Shown piece after piece: positions 43,090 through 51,384 of a stretch of 52,475 nt of DNA. The stretch is from contig LWDM01000069.1 of the NCBI GenBank assembly GCA_002083525.1, positions 1-52,475 on the forward strand, written 5' to 3'. Every line of letters starts with the position of its first letter. Position 1 is the stretch's first letter. The notes beneath the pieces are model-generated. The model was not told the DNA's origin. It made no database searches and saw nothing but the letters and a program-made list of their open reading frames with translations. The position numbers were made by a program, and so were the translations under genes. This DNA comes from Proteobacteria bacterium SG_bin9. GTDB taxonomy: Bacteria; Pseudomonadota; Alphaproteobacteria; Rhizobiales; Xanthobacteraceae.

Positions 43090-45792
43090 ATGGAATTTCT
43101 GGCGCTGCTGATCGCCCTCATCGCCATCTTCTGGGCCCGCAAGGCCTCCTTCAAGGCGAACGAGGTCGCCGCGAAACTCGCAGCACTTGAAGCCTCGTTA
43201 GCCGGCGCAGCGGTCACTCGGCCGGCTCAGCCCGCACCGCGCGAGCCCTCGCCCGAAATCCCGGTCGCACCACCGATTGCTCCGACGGCCGATAGCCCGC
43301 GTGCATCAGAGCCATTCAACGTCGATGACGCGATCAAGGAAGCCGCTGCTTCCGCATCGCGAAACGCAGCCGCCGCGGCGGCCGCGCCAGCACAGGCGGC
43401 TGCTCCGGAACCTCCGAAGCCAGGCCTCGAAGAGCGGCTCGGCACACGCTGGGTGGTCTGGGTCGGCGGACTGACACTCGCGCTCGGCGGATTGTTCCTT
43501 GTCCGCTACTCCATCGAACAAGGTCTGATCGGGCCCGGCGTGCGCGTGCTGCTCGCATCGCTGTTCGCTGCCGGCCTGCTCATCGCCGGCGAATGGACGC
43601 GCCGCAAGGAGACAGCGACCGCCACCGGCCCGCTGCCGATCGCCAACATTCCGGCGATCCTCACGGCGGCCGGCACGGTCGTCGCTTTCGGCACCGTCTA
43701 CGCGAGCTACGCGCTCTACGATTTCCTCGCGCCTGCCTCGGCCTTCATCCTGCTCGGCATCGTTGCGATGTGCACGCTGGCCGCGGCGCTGCTGCACGGG
43801 CCCGCGCTCGCCGGCCTCGGCATTGCGGCTGCGTTCGTGACGCCGGTTCTGGTCTCGTCCCAGAAACCCGATTTCTGGGCGCTCTACATCTATCTCGCCA
43901 TCGTCACCGCCGCCGCGTTCGCGCTGGCGCGTGCGCGGCTGTGGCCATGGCTCGCGATCACCACCGTGGTGTTCGCGCTGCTGTGGACGCTGCCCTGTCT
44001 GGAATGCGGCCCGTCGATGGTCGCACCGCATCTCTTCCATGTGATCGCCGGATTCATCCTCGCGGCGCTGCTGGTGGTGTGCGGCTTCATGTTCGGGCCG
44101 CCCGCAGATGACGGCAAGGTCGAACCCGTCTCCTCGACGTCGCTGGGCGCGTACCTGTTCGGCGCACTGCTGATAGTGCTCGCAAGCGTGCACGCGGATG
44201 CGGCGATGATCGCCTTCGCGCTCCTCATCGGTGCGACGCTGTTCGTCGCCTGGCGCGCAGAAGCCGCAACCGGCGCGGTCGCAACCGCCGCCATCTTCAC
44301 CGCCGTCGTTTTCATCGAGTGGGCGGTGCGCGCCAATCCGCAGTATCTCGTGGTGCCCGCGGGTTCGCTGCCCGGTGTCGCGCCGGGCGCGACCGACGGC
44401 TCGGTGATGCTGCATCTCGTCACCGCAGCCGGCTTCGGCCTCGCCTTCGGTGTGGCGGGCTTCCTCGCGCAGGGCCGCTCAGCCAGCGCGAAAATCCCGG
44501 TTGTGTGGGCCGCAACGGCCGTGTTCGTCCCGCTGGCGCTGCTGGTCGCGCTCTACGCCCGCATCGCGCATCTCGATCGCTCGATCCCGTTCGCACTGAT
44601 CGCGATCGCGGTTGCCGGCGCATTCGCGCTCGCGACCGAGTGGCTGACCAAGCGCGAGCCGCGCCCCGGTCAAGCGATTGCGACTGCACTCTTCGCCACC
44701 GGCTCGCTGTCGGCGCTGGCGCTCGGACTGACGTTTGCGCTGGAAAAAGGCTGGCTCACCATCGCGCTCGCATTGATGTCGCTCGCGACCGCGTGGATTT
44801 CGATGCAGCGGCCAATTCCTTTCCTGCGCTGGCTCGCCGCGATCCTTGCCGCCATCGTCACGCTGCGCATCGGTTACGATCCGCGCATCGCCGGCAGCAA
44901 CGTCGGCACCACGCCGATCTTCAACTGGCTCCTGTGGGGCTACGGCGTGCCGGCGCTGTCGTTCTGGGCCGGCGCCTGGTTCCTGAAGAAGCGCGGCGAC
45001 GATGCGCCGCTGCGCATGGTCGAAGCCGCCGCGATCCTGTTCACGGCGCTGCTCGCCTTCACCGAAATCCGCCACTACGCCAACGGCGGCAACATCTATC
45101 GCGTCAACCTGACGCTGGTGGAAGCCGCGCTGCAAGTCTGCGTCGGGCTTGCCATGGCGATCGGTCTCGAACGCTTGCGCGTGCGCAGTCAGAGCATCGT
45201 GCACAACATCGCCGCGGTGATCCTGACCGTGCTCTCGCTGGTCTGGGCCGTGGTCGGACTCTTCATTCTCGAGAATCCCGTGCTTTGGTACGTCGAGATC
45301 AGCCGCCTGATCTTCAACGAGCTGATGCTGGCCTACGCGATCCCGGCGGTGCTGGCGCTGCTGTTGTCCTACGCCGTCATGGGACAGCGCAGCCCGACCT
45401 ACGCCAACACGATCGCGAGCTTCGCGCTGATGTTCGCGCTCGCCTTCGTGTCGTTCGAGGTGCGCCGCTTCTTCCACGGCTCCAACCTCACCACCGGCGG
45501 CACCAGCGATGCCGAGCAGTACGCTTACTCAATTGCGTGGCTCGCGTTCGGCGTGGCGTTACTCATCGTCGGCCTGTTCTTCAATTCGCAGCGCGCGCGG
45601 CTTGCCTCGGCGATCATCATCGCGCTGACGGTCTTGAAGGTGTTCGTGATCGACATGTCGAACCTGACAGGCATCTACCGCGCCCTGTCGTTCATGGGGC
45701 TCGGCATCGTGCTGATCGCCATCGGCTGGTTCTACCAGCGTATCCTGTTCAAGCAGCGCGCGGCGAGCACGCCGACGCCGTCGGCAGGTTAG
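43090..45792 (+). CDS. DUF2339 large polytopic membrane protein
   Basis: The 900-residue protein has an N-terminal helix (MEFLALLIALIAIFW), a Pro/Ala-rich linker (30-130) and then many membrane segments, roughly 24-28 counted by eye, ending near GIVLIAIGWFYQRILF. The RWVVWVGGLTLALGGLFLVRY entry, found here as TRWVVWVGG, is typical of DUF2339. Function is unknown. The ATG at 43090 is chosen since residues before it are not family-like. The 175 bp before it show no other gene. Confidence 0.9.
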   Translation: MEFLALLIALIAIFWARKASFKANEVAAKLAALEASLAGAAVTRPAQPAPREPSPEIPVAPPIAPTADSPRASEPFNVDDAIKEAAASASRNAAAAAAAPAQAAAPEPPKPGLEERLGTRWVVWVGGLTLALGGLFLVRYSIEQGLIGPGVRVLLASLFAAGLLIAGEWTRRKETATATGPLPIANIPAILTAAGTVVAFGTVYASYALYDFLAPASAFILLGIVAMCTLAAALLHGPALAGLGIAAAFVTPVLVSSQKPDFWALYIYLAIVTAAAFALARARLWPWLAITTVVFALLWTLPCLECGPSMVAPHLFHVIAGFILAALLVVCGFMFGPPADDGKVEPVSSTSLGAYLFGALLIVLASVHADAAMIAFALLIGATLFVAWRAEAATGAVATAAIFTAVVFIEWAVRANPQYLVVPAGSLPGVAPGATDGSVMLHLVTAAGFGLAFGVAGFLAQGRSASAKIPVVWAATAVFVPLALLVALYARIAHLDRSIPFALIAIAVAGAFALATEWLTKREPRPGQAIATALFATGSLSALALGLTFALEKGWLTIALALMSLATAWISMQRPIPFLRWLAAILAAIVTLRIGYDPRIAGSNVGTTPIFNWLLWGYGVPALSFWAGAWFLKKRGDDAPLRMVEAAAILFTALLAFTEIRHYANGGNIYRVNLTLVEAALQVCVGLAMAIGLERLRVRSQSIVHNIAAVILTVLSLVWAVVGLFILENPVLWYVEISRLIFNELMLAYAIPAVLALLLSYAVMGQRSPTYANTIASFALMFALAFVSFEVRRFFHGSNLTTGGTSDAEQYAYSIAWLAFGVALLIVGLFFNSQRARLASAIIIALTVLKVFVIDMSNLTGIYRALSFMGLGIVLIAIGWFYQRILFKQRAASTPTPSAG

Positions 45793-45812
45793 TCAGCGAT
45801 GTGGGAGTGCTC

Positions 45813-45880
45813 GTCATTGCGAGGAGCAAAGCGACGAAGCAATCCATGTCGCTGGATTGCTTCGCTCCGCTCGCAATGAC
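45813..45880. repeat. Palindromic repeat gtcattgcgaggagc family, copy 2
   Basis: Same ends as copy 1 at 19707-19784 (gtcattgcgaggagcaaagc and the inverse gctcgcaatgac), with a shorter middle. It lies between the convergent DUF2339 and exported-protein genes. Confidence 0.85.
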
Positions 45881-45889
45881 TATCGAGAA

Positions 45890-46450
45890 TTAGTCGGTCG
45901 ACTTGCGCAACTCGGGCAGCGGCTCGGCGCGAACCGATCCGGTCGGCGCCGCCTCGACGCGCGAGACGCCTTCGGTCTTCGGCGCATCCGAACGCGGCGC
46001 TTCGGCGCGCGCGAGGCGCGCACGCAGCGAGCGCGGCTTCTCGGAGCGCGTGGCGAGAATCTGGTTGCCGTGCTTGCGGAAGTCGCAATACGCGAAGCCC
46101 ATGCCCGACACCGAGCCGCGGAACGACACCTGATCGGTCTTGTCGACATTGAAGCAGGGCTCGAACGGAATGCCCTTGATCGAGGCGCACACCGCGTTCG
46201 GCTTGACCTGAATGGTGTTCACCGGCAGGCGGGCGTAACGCACCGGACCCTGACCCGAGAACTGGATCGATCCGGCGACCGATCCGTCGTGATGAATGCG
46301 GCCGGCACCCTTGCTGCCGTCGAAGCAGGTGAAGGCGAACATCTTACCGGCGATGAATTGGCGCGCCTGCTCCGGATTGAGCGTCTCGGCGGCTGCCGGA
46401 ACCGTGAAAGCCAATGCGGCGACCGCTCCGATCACGCTTCGCATCGTCAT
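45890..46450 (-). CDS. Hypothetical exported protein
   Basis: The 186-residue protein has a signal peptide (MTMRSVIGAVAALAFTVPAAAE) and a periplasmic domain with several Cys (FTCFDG, NAVCASI, EPCFNV, AYCDF) that could form two disulfides. A Ser/Arg/Ala-rich tail follows. GGAG precedes the ATG at 46450, chosen over 46489 and 46444. No named family was recognised. Confidence 0.8.
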   Translation of the reverse strand: MTMRSVIGAVAALAFTVPAAAETLNPEQARQFIAGKMFAFTCFDGSKGAGRIHHDGSVAGSIQFSGQGPVRYARLPVNTIQVKPNAVCASIKGIPFEPCFNVDKTDQVSFRGSVSGMGFAYCDFRKHGNQILATRSEKPRSLRARLARAEAPRSDAPKTEGVSRVEAAPTGSVRAEPLPELRKSTD

Positions 46451-46570
46451 GCTGAACTCCAACTGCACTGCGCCGGTGGACTCGCGCAAGAAAACTGCGC
46501 CTTAACCCGGTGCTTACCATACCAACCAAGGCAACATTGGAGCACGATGGTTGGTAAAGTCTGAACGTGG

Positions 46571-47557
46571 TTAGGGAATTTTCACCACGATGCGGCCGCG
46601 CACCTGTCCGGCGAGAATTTTCGGGCCCGTCGCGATGACATCGGCTAGGGCAATTTCTTGAGTAATTTCAGAGAGTTTCGATGCGTCGAGCTCCTTGGCG
46701 AGCCGCGCCCATGCTTCTTTTCGCCGCTCGATCGGGCACATCACCGAGTCGATGCCCAAAAGGCACACCCCGCGCAAAATAAACGGCGCCACCGATGACG
46801 GCAGGTCCATACCTGCGGCGAGGCCGCAGGCGGCAATAGCGCCGCCGTACTGGGTCATGGAGAGCAGATTGGCGAGCGTCGTGGAACCGACGCTGTCGAC
46901 GCCACCGGCCCAGCGCTCCTTCGCCAGCGGCTTGGCAGGCGCGGACAGTTCGTTGCGGTCGATGATCTCAGACGCCCCTAGCTTCTTCAGATAATCCGCT
47001 TCCGCCGCACGGCCGGTCGAGGCAATGACGTGGAAGCCGAGCCGCGACAGCAGCGCCACCGCCACCGAGCCGACGCCGCCTGCGGCGCCGGTGACGATAA
47101 CGGGACCGCTCTTCGGCGTCAGGCCATGGTTCTGCAGGGCGATCACCGACAGCATCGCGGTGTAACCCGCGGTGCCGATGGCCATGGCGTCGCGCGCGGC
47201 CATGCCGTCCGGCAGCTTCACCAGCCAGTCGCCCTTGACGCGCGCCTTCTCCGCGTACGCGCCGAGATGGGTCTCGCCCATGCCCCAGCCGTTGGCGATG
47301 ACCTTGTCGCCCGCCTTCCAGGCCGGATGCGACGACTGCTCGACGGTGCCTGCGAAATCGATGCCGGCGATCATCGGGAAACGGCGCACCACCGGCGCCT
47401 TGCCGGTGACCGCAAGACCATCCTTGTAGTTGAGGGTCGACCACTCGACGCGGACGGTGACGTCGCCGTCCATCAGTTCGCTCTCGTCGAACTGCGTCAG
47501 GGCGACGGTGGTCCCCTTCTCCGCTTTCTCAATGCGAATGGCCTTGAACGTTCCCAC
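46571..47557 (-). CDS. acuI: MDR-family quinone/acrylyl-CoA reductase (AcuI/YhdH-like)
   Basis: This NADPH enzyme of the medium-chain reductase family has 328 residues. Family features are STLNYKDGLAVTGKAPVVRRFPMIAGIDFAG in part, VTGAAGGVGSVAV (dinucleotide site), and GVDSVGSTTLANLL with GIDSVMCPIERRKEAW, which closely match YhdH/AcuI. AcuI reduces acryloyl-CoA in DMSP and 3-hydroxypropionate metabolism. The acyl-CoA ligase at 18066 could be DmdB-like, but the two genes are far apart, so a DMSP pathway is not implied. Confidence 0.88.
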   Translation of the reverse strand: MGTFKAIRIEKAEKGTTVALTQFDESELMDGDVTVRVEWSTLNYKDGLAVTGKAPVVRRFPMIAGIDFAGTVEQSSHPAWKAGDKVIANGWGMGETHLGAYAEKARVKGDWLVKLPDGMAARDAMAIGTAGYTAMLSVIALQNHGLTPKSGPVIVTGAAGGVGSVAVALLSRLGFHVIASTGRAAEADYLKKLGASEIIDRNELSAPAKPLAKERWAGGVDSVGSTTLANLLSMTQYGGAIAACGLAAGMDLPSSVAPFILRGVCLLGIDSVMCPIERRKEAWARLAKELDASKLSEITQEIALADVIATGPKILAGQVRGRIVVKIP

Positions 47558-47614
47558 GGCAAATCCTCCGGCTCTTGTTCTAGCCGGAGGTTGTTTCCCA
47601 GATTGGGTGAATGA

Positions 47615-48856
47615 TCAAGCCGGTTGCGGGACCGCCCGTTCGACCGGCTTCTCGACGATCGGCAGGTTGATCAGCGCCGACATCACGCCGAAGAAGATCG
47701 ACAGGATCCAGACCGGCGTATACGAGCCCGCGTACTCGAACACGAGGCCGCCGAGCAGCACACCGAGGAAGCCGCCGACCTGATGGCTGAAGAAGGCGAA
47801 GCCGTAGAGCATCGCCATCCAGCGCGCGCCGAACATCAGCGACACCAGCGCCGACGTCGGCGGCACAGTCGACAGCCAGGTCAGGCCAGTGACGACGGCG
47901 AAGATGAGCGCGTTGGTGAGATTCATCGGCAGCAGCAACAAGCCGACGGTCGACACCGCACGCGTGAAGTAGATCGCCGACAACAGATAGCGCTTGGGCA
48001 TGCGGCTCTGCAGATAGCCCGCGCCGAGCGAGCCGACGATGTTGAACAGACCGATGGTCGCGAGCACCCAGCCACCCGATTGGGTCGACATGCCGCGATC
48101 GACCAAATACGCGGGCAGATGCACGGTGATGAAGGCAAGCTGGAAGCCGCAGGTGAAGAACCCGAGCACCAGCAGCACATACGAGCGATGGCCGAACGCC
48201 TCCGCCAGCGCCTGCCGTAACGACTGCGCCGGCATGGCCGCGCTCTGCGCAGCGTCGGCCGGCGGCGTGCGCAGCGCAAACGCCAACGGCACCACCAGCA
48301 GCGTCAGGATTGCGAAGACGGTCAGCGCCGTCTGCCAGCCGAAATTGTCGATCAGCGCCACGCCGAACGGCGCGAACAGGAACTGGCCGAACGAACCGGC
48401 GCCGGTGCCCGCGCCGAGTGCGATGCCGCGCCATTCTTCAGGCACGAGCTTGGTGAAGGCCGCGAGCACGAGATTGAACGAACAGCCGGAGAGACCGAAG
48501 CCGATCAGCACGCCGGCGGAGAGATCGAGCACCAGCGGCGACGAGGCGTAACACATCAGCACCAGGCCGGCGGCGTAGAGGATTGCGCCGACGCACAACA
48601 CGCGCACGCTGCCGAACTTGTCGGCGACCGCGCCGGCGAACGGCTGACCGAGGCCCCACAAGAGATTCTGGATCGCGACGGCGAGCGCGAACACGTCGCG
48701 GCCCCACAGGAACTCCTTGCTCATCGGCTGCATGAAGAAGCCGAACGAGGAACGCGGCCCGAAGGTCAGCATGCCGATCAGGCTGCCGCAGATGATGATG
48801 ATCAGCGGCGAGCGCCAGCTCACCGAAGCGGAGGTCGTCGAAGGCGCAACAGACAT
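47615..48856 (-). CDS. MFS transporter (monocarboxylate/OFA-like)
   Basis: The 413-residue protein has twelve membrane segments, the loop FAGAVADKFGSVRV between helices 2 and 3 and a second one (QSRMPKRYLLSAIY) after helix 8. The FGPRSSFGFFMQPMSKEF region is typical of the OFA/monocarboxylate branch. The ATG at 48856 is preferred over 48931 because the residues before it are not family-like. It stands 57 bp upstream of the AcuI gene and may share its transcript. Substrate unknown. Confidence 0.88.
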   Translation of the reverse strand: MSVAPSTTSASVSWRSPLIIIICGSLIGMLTFGPRSSFGFFMQPMSKEFLWGRDVFALAVAIQNLLWGLGQPFAGAVADKFGSVRVLCVGAILYAAGLVLMCYASSPLVLDLSAGVLIGFGLSGCSFNLVLAAFTKLVPEEWRGIALGAGTGAGSFGQFLFAPFGVALIDNFGWQTALTVFAILTLLVVPLAFALRTPPADAAQSAAMPAQSLRQALAEAFGHRSYVLLVLGFFTCGFQLAFITVHLPAYLVDRGMSTQSGGWVLATIGLFNIVGSLGAGYLQSRMPKRYLLSAIYFTRAVSTVGLLLLPMNLTNALIFAVVTGLTWLSTVPPTSALVSLMFGARWMAMLYGFAFFSHQVGGFLGVLLGGLVFEYAGSYTPVWILSIFFGVMSALINLPIVEKPVERAVPQPA

Positions 48857-49022
48857 GCAAGCAAAATCCGGCAGGCGGCTCACGGCCGCGATGTGTTGCC
48901 GGAAGTTAATGCGTTCGCATGAATTCCCCAAGCACGAAGACGCTCACGAAGCGATGAGCATTGCAGCGATGCAAGAAGCGCTGGTTACAGCACTGTGCCT
49001 TAGGCAACCCGGAGTCCGGAAA

Positions 49023-49496
49023 CTATTTTAAGGGCTCTCGCCGTTCGCCCGCGTGCCGACCGGCAAGGCGCCAGTAGACCGCACCCGCAACCCATCCACA
49101 TACGACGTACGTCCAGGGAATAGGAAAGATCGAGAACACCCGGGTGGAGGGCTGGAAATGAACTGCCCATCTGAAAACAGCAAATGCAATGATCGAAATG
49201 AGAGAGGCAGCGGCAAGATAAATCAGAATCGACCGCAAGCGAAAGCACTCGGCCATCACGATGAACGGGATCGCGGGAACCGCGCCCAGCAGCAACACTC
49301 CGACCAGGATATACAATCCAAAATAACCCAGGGCGGCCATCGCGGCGGCGGAGACAGGGATCGCCATATCTGCAGAAAGCGCGGGCGCCGTCATGACGTT
49401 TACAGCCATAACGGCGAGCAAACACAGCGAAGCCGCGAGACAAGAGGCAAACAACGCCTTCACGATCGACCACACGCGAACCATCACCGAAGTCAC
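49023..49496 (-). CDS. Hypothetical four-segment membrane protein
   Basis: The 157-residue protein has membrane segments at about 11-36, 49-72, 74-108 and 122-142 and a short basic tail. No family was recognised. Base composition is lower in GC than its neighbours and codon use is less biased, so it may have been acquired or be weakly expressed. The start is uncertain between two nearby Met codons. Confidence 0.65.
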   Translation of the reverse strand: MTSVMVRVWSIVKALFASCLAASLCLLAVMAVNVMTAPALSADMAIPVSAAAMAALGYFGLYILVGVLLLGAVPAIPFIVMAECFRLRSILIYLAAASLISIIAFAVFRWAVHFQPSTRVFSIFPIPWTYVVCGWVAGAVYWRLAGRHAGERREPLK

Positions 49497-49575
49497 CCGC
49501 TACCCTGCACTCAGATGCTGAAGCTCGTCATGACACCGGCTTCGCAGCGATGCACTACCGAAGATTCGGGATAGC

Positions 49576-50949
49576 TTATTCCTTGTCGGTTGCGAGCTGC
49601 TTGGTCACTTCCGCAGTCTGGGCCGCCGTGCCCCAGATCGGCGCGTCGCTGCCGTCGCCCCACTGCCGCGGACGATAGAACAGGTGCGCGCCAGTGCGGT
49701 TCAGCTTCTTCATGGTGCGCGCCCAGTACGGCCGCACATAGTAGGCGTGATAATGGGTCGACTTGCCAACCTCGGGCAGCCAGATGCGGCCGTCGAGGGT
49801 TTCCCTGGCAATGCGCACGGCGCGTTCCCACTGCTCCGGCTCGGTCACCACATCGCGGATGCCGTCGCAGGCGAAGGTGAACTGGCAGGCGAGATGGCGG
49901 TGGGCGTTCTGATAAACCACGCCGCACACCGTCTCCGGATAGTAGCCGGAGAACGCACGGTTCACGACCACCTGGGCGACCGCGATCTGGCCGCGCACCG
50001 GCTCGCCGCGCGCCTCGAAGTAGATGGCGTTGGCGAGGCACTTCTCCTGCTTGGCGCGGACCTTCGGGTCTTTCAAGCCGAGCCGCTCGGCCGGCGTCTG
50101 GCCAAGACCTGTAACCTCACCCTTGGCGGCGACGCTGACGCCTTCCTTCTCGACCTTCACATCCGGCTTCACCGGCAACGCCGTGACCTTCATGTCGGGA
50201 TCGCGCGCGCCCGGCAGAACCACGATCGGCTCTTCACCCGGCTGCCAACGCTCCATGGCTTCGCCGGCGACGCCGAGCGAGCTGTGGCCGAAATAGAGAT
50301 GCGCGGTCTGCACCGTGAAACTGTCGCGCAAACGCTTCGGCTGTGCCGGCGCCTGCTCCGCGCCCGGCTGGTCTTCCAGCGACATCGACACGTCGTACTG
50401 CGGCAGCGGCGGCGCCTTCAGCGCCTCGACGAGCTCCGCATGCAGCGGCGCGGCGGTCTCGGCTTCAGCGGTCTTGGCTCCGCGAACGTTCGCGTTCGAG
50501 GTGGCGGGATCTTCGGCCGGTTTGGTGGCCTGGTTCCCTGCCGGCGCTTCGGGAGCGTCCTGCGAGAACAGCGGCAGGCGGTCGCCCTTCAGCGAGCGGT
50601 CAACGACGGGAAAATCCGAGGGCTGCAGGCGGCGCGTCTGGCCGAGCGGATGGCGCGACACCGATCCGGTGATATCGGAACTCGAGGTATCGAGGCTCGC
50701 CATGCGGTAGGTCACGGTCTGCGGCAGAGCCGAACCGATCGGACGCGGGAAGCTGAAGGTTGCGACTTGAATCTTGGAGGCGGAGGACGCGACGTGCTTC
50801 TGCAAACGCTCGGCAACGCCGGGCTGGCGCGCAAGCAGCGCACCGATATCCTGATGACCAACTTCGTTGGGGATCACTGCGAAGATGCAGAGACCAAAGC
50901 CGAAGGGCACAAGACGCGTACCCTTCGGCCGGTTACGCAACACAGACAT
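49576..50949 (-). CDS. SleB-type cell wall hydrolase (Hydrolase_2)
   Basis: The protein has about 457 residues: an N-terminal hydrophobic anchor or signal (about 12-31), a long low-complexity region (50-290) rich in Pro, Ala and Glu, and a C-terminal Hydrolase_2 domain with NAIYFEARGEPVRGQIAVAQVVVNR in part, where the Glu after YF is the likely catalytic residue, and STHYHAYYVRPYWA. It acts on peptidoglycan in the periplasm. The start is either ATG 50949 or GTG 50964; neither has a clear ribosome site. Confidence 0.87.
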   Translation of the reverse strand: MSVLRNRPKGTRLVPFGFGLCIFAVIPNEVGHQDIGALLARQPGVAERLQKHVASSASKIQVATFSFPRPIGSALPQTVTYRMASLDTSSSDITGSVSRHPLGQTRRLQPSDFPVVDRSLKGDRLPLFSQDAPEAPAGNQATKPAEDPATSNANVRGAKTAEAETAAPLHAELVEALKAPPLPQYDVSMSLEDQPGAEQAPAQPKRLRDSFTVQTAHLYFGHSSLGVAGEAMERWQPGEEPIVVLPGARDPDMKVTALPVKPDVKVEKEGVSVAAKGEVTGLGQTPAERLGLKDPKVRAKQEKCLANAIYFEARGEPVRGQIAVAQVVVNRAFSGYYPETVCGVVYQNAHRHLACQFTFACDGIRDVVTEPEQWERAVRIARETLDGRIWLPEVGKSTHYHAYYVRPYWARTMKKLNRTGAHLFYRPRQWGDGSDAPIWGTAAQTAEVTKQLATDKE

Positions 50950-51310
50950 CGATAACTCACGCACTCACGCAACGCTTACGCTAGTCACTCACTCACGCAC
51001 GCACTCATCTTCCAGGGGCCGTTAAGTACGACTGTTACAAAACGACCGTTTTTGGTGATATCGAATTAAAGTTGCGCGGGAGTTAATCGGCGATGCACGC
51101 ACAACACACGCAAGCAATCGCGCGTGTTTCCGCTGGTACTTCGCGAGTATTGGTGAACCGCGCGTGCATCGAAGTGGTAAATATCCGGTCAACGGCGCGG
51201 TCGTGCGACGCACCACAGTGTTGACGAGATACCTCTCATTCGCGGCAATTGTCTCGCGATGAAACAGATGGTTCCATCGCGTGTGACTTTCGCGAAACGG
51301 CAAAAATAAA
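50950..51310. other. Control region of the SleB-type gene
   Basis: No gene is supported here. The 8-mer actcacgc occurs at 50955-50962 and 50963-50970 in tandem and again at 50991-50998, just upstream of the gene. A perfect 10-bp inverted pair, cgatgcacgc (51091-51100) and gcgtgcatcg (51162-51171), encloses a further small hairpin and could be part of an untranslated leader or a small RNA. An AT-rich piece at 51036-51075 could hold a promoter. Confidence 0.45.
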
Positions 51311-51335
51311 TCGCCGCCGTGACCAACGGCGGCGA
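51303..51335 (-). terminator. Terminator of ppdK
   Basis: Stem tcgccgccgt (51311-51320) / acggcggcga (51326-51335) with a gacca loop; on the minus strand it is followed by TTTATTTTTG, 50 bp after the ppdK stop. Confidence 0.85.
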
Positions 51336-51384
51336 CTGTTGCTTCTCAGCGACCGAGGTCGGGCATTTATTTACGCCCGGCGCA

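Noticed and set aside
46520..46556. Inverted repeat taccaacca / tggttggta downstream of acuI as a terminator
   Set aside because: The arms are 9 bp with a 19-base loop and no T run follows on either strand, so termination is not supported.
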